In this document: in pieces, positions 25,027 to 34,753 of the stretch
Numbering within the stretch: the first letter of the stretch is position 1
How the letters are laid out: each line of letters opens with the position of its first letter
From: Nitrospirales bacterium
GTDB taxonomy: Bacteria; Nitrospirota; Nitrospiria; Nitrospirales; UBA8639
Assembly: GCA_031315865.1 (NCBI GenBank)
Contig: JALDRJ010000002.1
Span: forward strand, 1-64,000
DNA length: 64,000 bases
Reading direction: 5' to 3'
Notes under the pieces: model-generated
Told to the model about the DNA's origin: nothing
Database searches by the model: none
The model's input: only the letters and a program-made list of their open reading frames with translations
Position numbers and translations under genes: made by a program

Positions 25027-25189
25027 GGATTATTGCTAGGTCAGAATAGCGCAACAGAGGAAGTATAAACGAAAAGCTACAAATTGTAGTGATGAGGAGG
25101 GTAAAAGAGAGTCTGGAAGAATCGTTAATATGAATGGGAACGACGAAGAGTTAAGAAGTATTCGTAAAATTTACGTAGAATTATGTAAA

Positions 25190-25265
25190 TGGTGGAGGGC
25201 ACGGGAGTCGAACCCGCGACCTCAACGTTGCGAACGTTGCGCTCTCCCAACTGAGCTAGCCCCCC
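25190..25265 (-). tRNA. tRNA-Ala(CGC)
   Basis: On the minus strand the gene folds as a full cloverleaf: acceptor GGGGGGC with GCCCTCC, D arm AGCTCAGTTGGGAGAGC, anticodon stem CAACG/CGTTG around loop TTCGCAA (anticodon CGC, reading GCG), T arm with GGTTCGACTCC, and an encoded CCA. It marks the boundary between the accessory block and core purine genes; no duplicate of its 3' end was seen nearby. Confidence 0.93.
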
Positions 25266-25358
25266 ACAGTATCGATTTGTCTATGTCGGTAGGTTCGTAC
25301 GCGGTGATTATACAACAGTCTTTGGTGACATGCCACTCAACATGATTCTTGAAACATA

Positions 25359-26000
25359 TCACGCTCGATGGTTTACGCATTCCGAGATTCGTGTTCGACG
25401 GCCTTCGATCCGTACTCGTCCTTCGGCAAAGAGTTGAATGGCCTTTGGGTAGATTCGATGTTCCTGTTCGAGAATCCTTGCCGCCAGAGTTTCTTCTGTA
25501 TCGTCCTCCTCGATCGGAACCGCTGCCTGTAAGACGATCGGGCCTTCATCCATGCCTTCCGTTACCACATGCACGGTACATCCGCTAACTTTCGTCCCCC
25601 AGTCCAACGCTTGCTTCTGCGCATGTAAGCCTGGAAATGCCGGCAATAAAGACGGATGGATATTCATCATCTGGCCTTCGTACGCATCAATTAACACCGG
25701 ACTCACAATCTTCATGTATCCCGCCAGGATGACAAGCTCGACCCCGTGGGCTTTCAACACGTCGAGTAGAGCTCGATCATAGGCTTCCCGGGGGTTCGCC
25801 TGGCCTTTGAATGGTCTGGGGTCGACGAATAGAGATTTGATGCCATGTTTTTGCGCGCGCTGGAGACCAAACGCGTCCGCCTTGTTACTCACGACGACTG
25901 CGATACGGGCATCGAGTGTGCCTGCCTCAATCGCATCGATAATAGATTGCAGATTGGAACCACGGCCGGATATCAAGACGCCCAAGACGACCTTCGCCAT
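25359..26000 (-). CDS. purN: phosphoribosylglycinamide formyltransferase
   Basis: A 213-residue GAR transformylase, third step of de novo purine synthesis, using 10-formyltetrahydrofolate. Diagnostic segments are LGVLISGRGSNLQSIIDAI (phosphate binding), the active-site MNIHPSLLPAFPGLHAQKQAL (catalytic Asn and His) and GCTVHVVTEGMDEGPIVLQ (catalytic Asp). It starts 11 bp after the purM stop, so the two are one operon. The C-terminus is slightly longer than in E. coli. Confidence 0.96.
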   Translation of the reverse strand: MAKVVLGVLISGRGSNLQSIIDAIEAGTLDARIAVVVSNKADAFGLQRAQKHGIKSLFVDPRPFKGQANPREAYDRALLDVLKAHGVELVILAGYMKIVSPVLIDAYEGQMMNIHPSLLPAFPGLHAQKQALDWGTKVSGCTVHVVTEGMDEGPIVLQAAVPIEEDDTEETLAARILEQEHRIYPKAIQLFAEGRVRIEGRRTRISECVNHRA

Positions 26001-26011
26001 CGCCGTCCCTC

Positions 26012-27049
26012 TTAATCCCCGTACCGAACCGGCATATCTGGAGCCGTTCGTTCACGGATCTCACCGATAATCTGTGCTGGTTGACCGAGTTGCTTCATCC
26101 GTTCCAACGCATGATCGACATCGCTGGACGGGACAATGACGACCATTCCAATCCCCATGTTAAACACACGAAACATTTCCTCTTGATCGATTTGTCCGGC
26201 TTGTTGGATGACTGAAAAAATTTCCGGAACAGACCAGGATTCACGTTGAATGAATATCTCACAATCCTCCGGAAGGACTCGCGGAAGATTTCCTGTCAAC
26301 CCGCCTCCTGTGATATGCGCCAATCCATGGATCGCGCAATCAGTCAGGAGCCTCCGCACCGGGTTCACGTAAATCCTGGTGGGCTCCAATAACACATCTC
26401 CCAATGGACGATTGAGTTCAGGAACGAGCGTTTCACAAGTCCATCCCCTGTTTTCGAACAGCACTCGTCGAGCCAAGGTGAATCCATTGCTGTGGAGTCC
26501 CGTGGAACTCAAGCCGATCGCGATATCCCCTCTCGCGATCTTCGAGCCATCGATGATGCATTCACGATCCACGACCCCTACGACGAACCCAGCCAGATCA
26601 TATTCATGATCGGGATAACAGGACGGCATCTCCGCTGTCTCACCGCCAATGAGCGCACATCCGGCTTCCTGGCATCCTTCGACAATCCCTCGCACGATAG
26701 CTTCGGCTTTCGGCACGTCAAGCTTGCCCGTCGCCAAATAGTCCAGAAAAAACAGCGGTTCGGCTCCGCTCACCAACACATCGTTGACGCACATCGCGAC
26801 GAGATCGATACCAATCGTGTCATGACGATCCATGAGTGCGGCAATTTTGAGTTTGGTCCCGACCCCATCGGTCCCAGAAACCAGAATCGGGTCTCGGTAC
26901 TGACTCGAAGGAAACCGGAACAAGCCACCAAACCCACCCAATCCACCCACCACTTCCGGTCGGGAAGTTTTTTTCACGAGCGACTTAATACGTCGCACGA
27001 ACTCGTCGCCCGCCTCAATATCGACTCCAGCTTCACGATAAGTGGTCAT
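26012..27049 (-). CDS. purM: phosphoribosylformylglycinamidine cyclo-ligase (AIR synthetase)
   Basis: 345 residues, normal for the family. It catalyses ATP-dependent closure of the imidazole ring in purine synthesis. Motifs include VSGTDGVGTKLKIA, the MCVNDVLVSGAEPLFFLDYLATGKL stretch (family signature), IGGETAEMP and HITGGGLTGNLPRVLP. It is followed at once by purN, the usual partner. A 90-bp gap separates it from the methyltransferase upstream. Confidence 0.97.
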   Translation of the reverse strand: MTTYREAGVDIEAGDEFVRRIKSLVKKTSRPEVVGGLGGFGGLFRFPSSQYRDPILVSGTDGVGTKLKIAALMDRHDTIGIDLVAMCVNDVLVSGAEPLFFLDYLATGKLDVPKAEAIVRGIVEGCQEAGCALIGGETAEMPSCYPDHEYDLAGFVVGVVDRECIIDGSKIARGDIAIGLSSTGLHSNGFTLARRVLFENRGWTCETLVPELNRPLGDVLLEPTRIYVNPVRRLLTDCAIHGLAHITGGGLTGNLPRVLPEDCEIFIQRESWSVPEIFSVIQQAGQIDQEEMFRVFNMGIGMVVIVPSSDVDHALERMKQLGQPAQIIGEIRERTAPDMPVRYGD

Positions 27050-27138
27050 GATGAATGCTCAATCGGTTAGATATAAAATGTCCAGGGCTTCATGCTTGTC
27101 GAAAACTTGACCGGCAGACGGGTACAGCCATGATTCAC

Positions 27139-28536
27139 TCATTGATGAGGTGGCTGCATTCGCAGCTCTACCAACGTTTCAAGGTGGGCAGTTTGTGGAA
27201 ACATGTCGAACGGTTGAATGCGAACGATGCCATACCCACTATCTACGAGACGAGAAAGATCCCGCGCTAACGTGGCCATGTCACACGAGATATAAAAAAT
27301 TCGGTCAGGCTTGATCCTTCCCAGTTCCTGCGTGACGGTCGCGCTAAGCCCGGTCCGTGGAGGATCAAGCAACACGATTTCGTATGCACCTTGTTTGACA
27401 GACGTAAGAAACTTCTCCCCTGCTTGCCGCTTAAACGTGCAGCGAGCGACCCGGCTTAAGGCCATGGACTGTTTGGCATCGGCGAGGGCGCAGGGATTGG
27501 ATTCTACCAGAGTGACAAAAGCCCCATGACGTGCCAGGCTCATCCCAAGCGCACCGGTTCTCGCATAGAGTTCCAGGACGTGCCGGCCTTGTGGATCGCC
27601 CAACCAATCCTTGAGCGTTTTTCCGATCGCCTCGTAGACCGGCCAATTTGTCTGCATGAATGATTGAAAACCCACATGCAGGGTCAACTCACCAAACCGC
27701 TCCGTTACGTAATCCTGTCCTACGACCAACGGCTCAGTTCGACGCTGCTCAGACTTTGGCCCAGACCGTTGCACCATACAACCGACCACATCGGGAAATC
27801 GTCGAAATGGTTCGAGAAAGGCCTGGACTTTCTCCACTTTTTTATACGTCCCATGAAACACGATCAGGACCTCATTCGTGGTGATCGACGAACGAAGCTC
27901 GATGTGCTCTACATACATGGGAAGCGCAGAACACGAAACCAGAACGTTCGCAAGCTTTGCCGCAATCTGTTGCAAATGCTCGGGGATCAGCAAACAGGCA
28001 TGCGCGTCTATGCCCCGGTGCGTGCCAGCCTGGTAGAAACCGAGGTGAAACCCGCTCGCGCCTTTGAAGACCGCAAAGCGAATCGTGCGGCGATAGCCAA
28101 ATGGCTGAGGAGAAGGCCATACGGATTCAATTTCTGGAATGGCCATCTTCCCGATACGGCCGAGCGCATCACCCAGCATCAATTTTTTCTGCATAAGTTG
28201 CGCGTCATACCGGATGTGTTGGAGTTGGCAACCACCACACTGTCCATAGATCGAACAGGGCGCCTCCACACGATCCGGGGACGAAGCGAGAATTTGACGA
28301 ATTTTTCCATGGTGGACCCCATGCACCTTCGGACCCACGCTGATTCGAAGACGTTCGCCGGGCACACCTCCAGGTACGAAGACGACTTGAGGCCCGATGC
28401 GTCCCAAGGCATAACCGCCGGGCACCAGTTTCTCAACAAGCACTTCTGAAGAAGGAGAACGCGACGTGTCAGACACAGACAGGCTCCTCTCCCGAAGAAC
28501 GTTAGGTTTATGAATTCTCGGAGCGGAGCTCAACAT
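27139..28536 (-). CDS. rlmD: 23S rRNA (uracil-5-)-methyltransferase, RlmD/RumA type
   Basis: Up to 465 residues. A TRAM domain at about 30-95 is followed by the iron-sulfur motif CSIYGQCGGCQLQH and a Rossmann methyltransferase with VLELYARTGALGMSLARHG. The catalytic region has LLDPPRTGLS and FYISCDMATLARDL, with the catalytic Cys in ISC. The ATG at 28536 overlaps the upstream regulator's 3' end by 29 bp; GTG 28476 is an alternative nearer the TRAM domain. RlmCD or TrmA-like specificity cannot be separated by eye; m5U in 23S rRNA is the best guess. Confidence 0.88.
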   Translation of the reverse strand: MLSSAPRIHKPNVLRERSLSVSDTSRSPSSEVLVEKLVPGGYALGRIGPQVVFVPGGVPGERLRISVGPKVHGVHHGKIRQILASSPDRVEAPCSIYGQCGGCQLQHIRYDAQLMQKKLMLGDALGRIGKMAIPEIESVWPSPQPFGYRRTIRFAVFKGASGFHLGFYQAGTHRGIDAHACLLIPEHLQQIAAKLANVLVSCSALPMYVEHIELRSSITTNEVLIVFHGTYKKVEKVQAFLEPFRRFPDVVGCMVQRSGPKSEQRRTEPLVVGQDYVTERFGELTLHVGFQSFMQTNWPVYEAIGKTLKDWLGDPQGRHVLELYARTGALGMSLARHGAFVTLVESNPCALADAKQSMALSRVARCTFKRQAGEKFLTSVKQGAYEIVLLDPPRTGLSATVTQELGRIKPDRIFYISCDMATLARDLSRLVDSGYGIVRIQPFDMFPQTAHLETLVELRMQPPHQ

Positions 28537-29884
28537 TCAGTAATTTGATTTTTCGGTGAAGATGACTACGTTCAATCTTTAAATCATCGGCAGTTTTGGA
28601 GACATTCCAGTTATTCTCGCGTAATTTATTGGCGATTAACTCGCGCTCAAACGCATTCCTGGCCTCTCGCAGCGAGGAGAAGTCTTTCCCAGAGGTCAAT
28701 GATTGATTGGCCGCACCGGCACGAACTTGCAGGAACAACTCGACATCCGCGGCATCGATCACGGGCCGTGGAACCATGATCAAGAGCCGCTCGATCAGGT
28801 TACGGAGCTCGCGAATATTGCCTGGCCAGTCATGCTGACGCAACATCTCTATCGCTTCTTTCGTCAATTCTTTAAATTTCAACCCTTGCTCTTCGGCATG
28901 AAGCCTGAGGAAATGTTGCGCGAGCTCGGGAATATCGTTTCTTCGTTCTCGCAGAGTAGGCACCATGATCGGCAGCACATTCAAGCGATAGTACAAGTCT
29001 TCCCGGAACGTGCCCTTTTCAATTTCCTCTGCGAGATCTTTATTGGACGCCGCAATCACACGCACCTGCACGTTCAAGAGCTTCGTTCCGCCAACACGCG
29101 TGAATTGTTGTTCTTGCAACACTCGCAGGACTTTGGCTTGAGTGGCCATGCTCATATCGCCGATTTCATCCAAAAAAAGCGTTCCCCCATCCGCAAGCTC
29201 GAATTTTCCCCGCTTCATCGAGGTCGCGCCACTAAATGCCCCTCGCTCATGACCAAACAACTCGCTTTCGATCAATGTCTCCGGGATTGCGGCACAGTTC
29301 ACTTCCACAAACGGACGGCTATGGCGGGGGCTATGCAGATGAATCGCACGAGCGACGAGTTCCTTGCCCGTACCGTTGGCTCCCGAGATCAGGACCCGGC
29401 TGTTCGTCGGGGCTGCCATCTCGATCAACTCGCGAAGCCGGCTCATGGAGACGGATGACCCAACGAGCTCAAACCGGCGTTCGACTTGTATGCGAAGGTT
29501 AAGGTTTTCTTCTTCAAGTTTTCGCTGGTGCAGGGCGTTGCGGACGAGAATCGTGACTTTTTCCAAATCCAGAGGTTTTTCAAGATAATCGTAGGCCCCC
29601 AATTTTGTCGCCTTAATCGCCGTCTCGATCGATCCATGCCCGGACATCATGATGACAAGAAGCGCTGGATGCTGTTGGCGTAATCGCTTCAACGTCTCAA
29701 GCCCGTCCAGCTCTGGCATCCAAATATCCAAAATGATCAAGTCAGGAGGATCGCTTCGCACAAACTTTAAGACTTCTGTCCCACTCTTGGCGACAGAAAT
29801 CTGGTACCCTTCATCCTCCAGGATGCTGCTCAGTGTGTTCAGAATGGCTGGCTCGTCATCGACAATACAGATACTTTCGGCCAC
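28508..29884 (-). CDS. ntrX: sigma-54-dependent response regulator, NtrX-like
   Basis: 458 residues: receiver (phospho-acceptor Asp53, Lys103), AAA+ domain with Walker A GANGTGKE (168-175) and Walker B LFLDE, and a Fis-type helix-turn-helix at the C-terminus (ISK-like NVSKTADDLKIERSHLHRKI). The sigma-54 contact loop reads GAFSGA (215-220) rather than GAFTGA, a substitution that in many regulators weakens sigma-54 activation, so it may act partly as a sigma-70-type regulator as some NtrX proteins do. It lies 89 bp after the NtrY-like kinase. NtrYX controls nitrogen, redox or envelope functions in other bacteria. Confidence 0.87.
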   Translation of the reverse strand: MAESICIVDDEPAILNTLSSILEDEGYQISVAKSGTEVLKFVRSDPPDLIILDIWMPELDGLETLKRLRQQHPALLVIMMSGHGSIETAIKATKLGAYDYLEKPLDLEKVTILVRNALHQRKLEEENLNLRIQVERRFELVGSSVSMSRLRELIEMAAPTNSRVLISGANGTGKELVARAIHLHSPRHSRPFVEVNCAAIPETLIESELFGHERGAFSGATSMKRGKFELADGGTLFLDEIGDMSMATQAKVLRVLQEQQFTRVGGTKLLNVQVRVIAASNKDLAEEIEKGTFREDLYYRLNVLPIMVPTLRERRNDIPELAQHFLRLHAEEQGLKFKELTKEAIEMLRQHDWPGNIRELRNLIERLLIMVPRPVIDAADVELFLQVRAGAANQSLTSGKDFSSLREARNAFERELIANKLRENNWNVSKTADDLKIERSHLHRKIKLLNVELRSENS

Positions 29885-29973
29885 GACATCCTCTCCTTAG
29901 AATATGGATCTATCTGTTCTTTCACACGCATGAGCCATCGCAACGACCACGCTCGTCTTTAACTTTCACGTAT

Positions 29974-32286
29974 TTAGATCGGTAAGTCAAAGGTGAAAAT
30001 CGCACCCTGAGGTTCGTGATTTTCCGCCCGGATGGAACCGTTATGATCAGTGATGATGCGATGGACGATCGCCAGCCCCAATCCTGTCCCGGTTCGCTTT
30101 CTGGAAAAGTACGGAACGAACAGCCGTTCCTGATCTTCCGGTTGAATGCCAGTGCCTTCATCAGCCACCCGCACGATAACACGATGACGGCGGCGATCGC
30201 ACTCGGTCGATACCCAGATCCTCCCATGACTGTTCATTGCTTGTACCGCATTATCGAATAAATTGACGAACACCCGGCGCAGTTGCTCGGCATCGCAACT
30301 GACCTCAGGAACCGAGTCATCCAGATTCACGATCATTTCAACCTTACGATGAGCCCCTGCGTACAGCGACACCACTTTCTGAATAATCTCGCCCAAGGAC
30401 TCCCGGGTCATATGGGGAGCGGGCATACGGGCAAACTTGGAAAACTCGTCAACCATGCGCTTCAAACTCGTGACCTCGCCAACAATGACATTCGTCGATT
30501 GATCGAAGATTTCTTCGAAGTCAGACGATTTCTCGAAAAACTTTTTCCGTAACCGTTGCGCCGACAGTTGAATCGGCGTGAGAGGATTCTTGATCTCATG
30601 CGCGATCCGCTGCGCGACTTCCTGCCACGCTGCCGTCTTTTGCGCTTTGATCAGCTCCGTTCTATCCTCGAACACAAACACAAATCCCAGATCATTGCCC
30701 GCGTCATTGCGCATGCGTGACACGTTCAATCCAATGGTCAGCAAAAGCCCATGGGCTTCCATTTGACCTGCCGATGAGAGGCTTTCCCGGTCATCCAACA
30801 ACATTTGATCGTAGGCCGTCTGAAAAAGCGTCAAGTTGAACTCTTTAAAGGCCTCGGTGACATGCCGGCCACGAAATTGCTCGCTGCTGATCCCTAAAAT
30901 TCGTTCAGCCGAGTGATTAAAGGTCGTGATCGTCCCATCTGCTGCGATGGAGAGCACGCCGGAGGCGATGGTCTCGACCACGGTCTCGGTGTAGGCACGA
31001 CGCTGATCTATCTCGGCATTCGATTGCACCAGAGAATAGTTGGCTTCTTCCAATCGGGATTTGCTCTGCCGTAAATCCGCGGTCATGCGATTGAACGATT
31101 CCACTAAGGTTCCGATTTCATCCGTGGCCTTGACGTCAATTCGTACATCCAGGTCCCCTTTGGCCACCGCTTCGGTACCTTCAGCCAATCGTTGAATGGG
31201 AACCGTAATGCCGCGCGCCACATAAAACCCAAACCACGTCGCGCCGAAAAGAATCAACACCGTGACCACCGCCACGAATAAATAGGCGCCGACTTTTATC
31301 GGCGCTTTCATCTCTTTAATCTGCCGATAATCATGAAATTGCTTTTCAATGACATCCATTTTGACCAGTAAGGACTCAGGCACATACACCGAGACCACGA
31401 CCACTCCCTTCACTTTATCCGTATTGCCATACGACAAGATGGGAGTTGCCGCCCGCACCAACCGACCAATGGTCGCTTCCTGGACTGAATTCAACTCCTC
31501 ACGGGTATCCAACACCTGTAATACCAGCTGTCCGACAGGCAGACTCAACACCGCGTCCGTAAGGTCAGGATGGACGACCCGCGCCAAGGTTTCCATCCTT
31601 GGAGAAAACACTTCGACACCGGCCAGGTTATATTCCGTTCGTTTTCGCCCCATGGCCGAAATAAGCAGCTCCCGATGTTCAGGACTGAGAATATCTTCGC
31701 GGAAGATTTCCTTGCTGATCGCCCGCGCGCTATTGACAGCCAGGGCGATGCGATCTTCATGGTAGAGCTTGGCAAGCTCCTCCGAATCGTTCAGGACCTG
31801 CATAATCTGGTCATTAAACCAGACTTCAATGACCTCGCTGATGACGCCGCTTGCGACCGTGGCCAACATAACCGTTGGAATCAGCGCAAAGCCAATGAAT
31901 GCCGCGATCAACTTAGCACGAAACCCTGAGCCGAGGAGCCGGTGCCGTTTTTCAAAATAGGCCCGAATCAAATTCCTGGACAACAACAAGGTCAGAACCA
32001 CGAGGCCGACGCTATCCAGGTACACCAGAAACATCACGACCGCATAGCTTGGATTCGGGAGGATCGAATCAGGTTTCGTGACAACGGTAATCCCGTATCT
32101 GGCGTAATAGGCGGTGAGGGCCAAGCAGGGAATCAGAAGGAGCAGGACGATCCAGACAGGCCGGAAATGACGAGCTTTTTGTTGACTGTCCATCTCGGCA
32201 TCGGCTTCACGCCGATGAGGCGCAGACGCGAGCGAACGACGGGGAAATTTTCGTTGTGAAGACGGATTGTCGAAGATGAGATTCAT
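29974..32286 (-). CDS. ntrY: membrane histidine kinase, NtrY-like
   Basis: 770 residues. Three N-terminal membrane helices (about 43-65, 82-106, 126-150), a roughly 190-residue periplasmic region, a fourth helix near 350, then HAMP (DLDVRIDVKATDEIGTLVESFNRM), PAS (about 435-550), the phospho-acceptor HEIKNPLTPIQLSAQRLRKKF and a GHKL ATPase with NLFDNAVQAM, DEGTGI and GTGLGLAIV. This is the NtrY architecture. ATG 32286 has a poor ribosome site; an internal ATG at residue 32 is possible and would trim a basic cytoplasmic tail. Its partner is the regulator downstream. Confidence 0.9.
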   Translation of the reverse strand: MNLIFDNPSSQRKFPRRSLASAPHRREADAEMDSQQKARHFRPVWIVLLLLIPCLALTAYYARYGITVVTKPDSILPNPSYAVVMFLVYLDSVGLVVLTLLLSRNLIRAYFEKRHRLLGSGFRAKLIAAFIGFALIPTVMLATVASGVISEVIEVWFNDQIMQVLNDSEELAKLYHEDRIALAVNSARAISKEIFREDILSPEHRELLISAMGRKRTEYNLAGVEVFSPRMETLARVVHPDLTDAVLSLPVGQLVLQVLDTREELNSVQEATIGRLVRAATPILSYGNTDKVKGVVVVSVYVPESLLVKMDVIEKQFHDYRQIKEMKAPIKVGAYLFVAVVTVLILFGATWFGFYVARGITVPIQRLAEGTEAVAKGDLDVRIDVKATDEIGTLVESFNRMTADLRQSKSRLEEANYSLVQSNAEIDQRRAYTETVVETIASGVLSIAADGTITTFNHSAERILGISSEQFRGRHVTEAFKEFNLTLFQTAYDQMLLDDRESLSSAGQMEAHGLLLTIGLNVSRMRNDAGNDLGFVFVFEDRTELIKAQKTAAWQEVAQRIAHEIKNPLTPIQLSAQRLRKKFFEKSSDFEEIFDQSTNVIVGEVTSLKRMVDEFSKFARMPAPHMTRESLGEIIQKVVSLYAGAHRKVEMIVNLDDSVPEVSCDAEQLRRVFVNLFDNAVQAMNSHGRIWVSTECDRRRHRVIVRVADEGTGIQPEDQERLFVPYFSRKRTGTGLGLAIVHRIITDHNGSIRAENHEPQGAIFTFDLPI

Positions 32287-32540
32287 AGTCTGTTGTTCAT
32301 CATAACTATGGGATGGTTATGCACGAGGGCTTGGGGGCCGAATCTCGGCATGGGCCAACAATGCGTTTCGTTGATACTCTCGGTCTGTAGACACCATAAC
32401 AGACTTTCAGTGCCCACAAAACAGTCATCAGGCGAGGTGGAATCACGGCCATGCTCCAACGCACGAGTGATGGCCCTCCGCTCCGTTCACGCGAACGAAC
32501 GGACACCGAGGCACAAAACAGGAGTATCTGTCACACGACT

Positions 32541-32963
32541 CTAGGAAGATGAAGACTGTGGCGTTGAAGATGTGAGCGCAACGTATTTCATTCGAAGGGT
32601 ATAGAGCATGTCTCCGATAACCGACGATTCATCGGAGGACAGATTCCCCTTGGTCTTCTCTTGCAGCATGGAGAGAATATCGATTATTTCCTTGGCTTGC
32701 GGAAGGTTGATAGGAATAGATGGCTGCTGAGGGTCCAGCGATTCCCCCATGAGCATCAACGAGGATGTGCCCAGGGAAAAGACGAAGGAAGAAAACGTGA
32801 CGGGAAGACTGTGCTCGGCAGGATCAGACTCCTGGCCTGACATGGATGGTTGAGCGGCCGTCTCTGACGGAGGAGGTTCAGGTGTCGGAGTGGGGTCCGG
32901 TTCCGGTTCTGTTCGGCCACGACGATCCCGTACGACAAAACCCTGTCCTTCTTCTTCGCTCAT
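32541..32963 (-). CDS. DUF1844 protein
   Basis: 140 residues from ATG 32963, chosen because AAAGGAGGG precedes it; an upstream frame to 33128 has no such site. A proline-rich acidic N-terminal half (EPEPDPTPTPEPPPSE) leads to the DUF1844 core LPVTFSSFVFSLGTSSLMLMGE, then INLPQAKEIIDILSMLQEKTKGNLSSDESSVIGDMLYTLRMKYV. The family is small, cytoplasmic and of unknown role. It is divergent from mazG with 244 bp between starts. The 32287-32540 gap before ntrY shows no gene. Confidence 0.85.
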   Translation of the reverse strand: MSEEEGQGFVVRDRRGRTEPEPDPTPTPEPPPSETAAQPSMSGQESDPAEHSLPVTFSSFVFSLGTSSLMLMGESLDPQQPSIPINLPQAKEIIDILSMLQEKTKGNLSSDESSVIGDMLYTLRMKYVALTSSTPQSSSS

Positions 32964-33207
32964 ACTTGTCCCTCCTTTGATTAACCTCGCAAACCGTAAC
33001 ATTTCTGGATGTCCTGTCGCAAGAAACGGCGTGATTGCGCGCCGCCAAGAAACCGGTATAATACCCGTCCGATACAAGCCTTGATAAGGGGATAGCGGAT
33101 ATGATGAGGGTTCACGGTCAAGACTCAACAGACACCATCAGGAACTATGATGTTGTTGTGATGGTGACTTCTTCTTCCGGGCACAGAGCAAGGCCCTGTG
33201 TATTCCA

Positions 33208-34056
33208 ATGAGCGCGGCCATCTCGGAGCTGATCGCGATTATGGCTCGCTTGCGGTCCCCTGACGGCTGCCCGTGGGACCGCCAGCAAACCCATGAAAGC
33301 CTGAAACCCTATTTATTGGAAGAAACCTATGAAACGTTAGAGGCGATCGATAACCATGACGCCTCTGCCTTAAAGGAAGAACTCGGTGATGTGCTCTTAC
33401 AAGTCCTCTTCCATGCACAAATCGCGGAAGAACGCTCGGCATTCACCTTCGAAGATATCGCCATGGCCTTAAGCCAGAAGCTTATTCGCCGGCACCCTCA
33501 CGTGTTCAATCCTGAACAGGATACCGACATCAAAACCGCTCATGATGTGTCACAAAAATGGGAAACGATTAAACGCAAGGAACGACCGAAAAACTCAATC
33601 CCTACTTCGGCCTTGGACGGCATCCCGAAGACCGCCCCCGCCCTCCAACGGGCCTATCAGGTACAGAAACGCGCATCCAAAAACGGCTTTGACTGGACAA
33701 GCGCCCAACCAGTCTTGAACAAATTATCCGAAGAATGTAAAGAATTACAGCAGGCCGTCGCTCAACTGATTCCGCAGCCAAACGATTCCGGCTCACATGA
33801 AGCGCTGACACACAGATCCGCCCGGGTCGAAGACGAGTTTGGCGATGTCTTGTTTTCATTCGTGAACATGGCTCGCTTTTTAAAAGTGAATCCGGAGGAA
33901 TCATTGCGAAAAGCGACGAATCGGTTTATGACACGATTTCAGCATGTTGAACATCAAGTTCGAGCCTCGCATCGGACGATCGGGCAGTGCACAGAAGAAG
34001 AACTCGATCACTATTGGGAAGAAGCCAAATCGATCGAAAAACAACACACGCCGTGA
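33208..34056 (+). CDS. mazG: nucleoside triphosphate pyrophosphohydrolase MazG
   Basis: 282 residues with two MazG domains: RSPDGCPWDRQQTHESLKPYLLEETYE, LKEELGDVLLQVLFHAQIA and a C-terminal half with KLSEECKELQQAV and VEDEFGDVLFSFVNMARFL. The metal-binding E-E-x(n)-E-x2-D pattern is present in both. It hydrolyses NTPs to NMPs and PPi, cleaning non-canonical nucleotides and modulating ppGpp levels. The next gene starts 61 bp after it on the same strand. No strong ribosome site precedes ATG 33208. Confidence 0.93.
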   Translation: MSAAISELIAIMARLRSPDGCPWDRQQTHESLKPYLLEETYETLEAIDNHDASALKEELGDVLLQVLFHAQIAEERSAFTFEDIAMALSQKLIRRHPHVFNPEQDTDIKTAHDVSQKWETIKRKERPKNSIPTSALDGIPKTAPALQRAYQVQKRASKNGFDWTSAQPVLNKLSEECKELQQAVAQLIPQPNDSGSHEALTHRSARVEDEFGDVLFSFVNMARFLKVNPEESLRKATNRFMTRFQHVEHQVRASHRTIGQCTEEELDHYWEEAKSIEKQHTP

Positions 34057-34117
34057 ATGAGCGCACCGTGCCATCATACATGGGACGCCAAACGGGGACG
34101 TCTGGGAAACTCTCATA

Positions 34118-34753
34118 ATGGACGATCAGGACAAGAACTCCCAACAAGGAAAACGTGTCGGACTGCATCCGGCCCTCGTCTTATTCGGAGTCATCGTCGG
34201 ACTCTGGCTCTTTATCACGTTGATCATTCCAAAGGACAAAAACACGAAGCAACACCAGGCAGGCATGCCCTCTCAGCCTGTTCAACCACTTCCAGGCAAT
34301 GCTTTCACAAATGATGTCGTTCCAGTGTTTACGACCAGCGCGACGATCCCGGACCTCAATGTCGTCAATCTAGTCGTCCCATCAGCGACGACAGACAGTC
34401 AAATTGGTGCCCTTCTCCACCATCTCAAGGCTGCCCGCCAGAACAATACCTTGATCGATTTGATTCCAGCGACCACCCCGGGAGATGACCTCGGGAATTT
34501 TGCCATTGCCGACATATATGTCTTTTCTGAAGAAAAACACGGCATCGCCCAAACCACGCAAGTGCTGAGCCGTGGAGCCCATGCACCCAGTACAATTTAT
34601 GGAGAGAGCATTCCCTATGAAGTCGCGATGGAGCAGGTACGCGGACACTATTCCATCAACCTTCACGACCGCACGAATCCAGACACGGGTACGCTTGGAT
34701 TTGGGGAAGAAGAAACCGGGGTTTATTCGAAGCGGTACCAGAAGATTTTTTAA
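34118..34753 (+). CDS. hypothetical single-pass membrane protein
   Basis: 211 residues. A short charged N-terminus precedes one membrane helix (about 18-37, HPALVLFGVIVGLWLFITLII), then an extracytoplasmic Pro/Gln-rich linker and an alpha/beta domain (IPDLNVVNLVVPSATTDSQIGALLHHLKAARQ). The middle of the domain has LIPATTPGDDLGNFAIADIYVFSE. The C-terminus reads GFGEEETGVYSKRYQKIF, and a second, decayed copy of this tail occurs at 36220-36276. I do not recognise the family; the fold could be a sensor or a docking domain. Confidence 0.7.
   Translation: MDDQDKNSQQGKRVGLHPALVLFGVIVGLWLFITLIIPKDKNTKQHQAGMPSQPVQPLPGNAFTNDVVPVFTTSATIPDLNVVNLVVPSATTDSQIGALLHHLKAARQNNTLIDLIPATTPGDDLGNFAIADIYVFSEEKHGIAQTTQVLSRGAHAPSTIYGESIPYEVAMEQVRGHYSINLHDRTNPDTGTLGFGEEETGVYSKRYQKIF

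Noticed and set aside
25190-25265. Integrated element attachment site at tRNA-Ala.
   Set aside because: No second copy of the tRNA 3' end and no integrase were seen, so integration is only possible, not supported.
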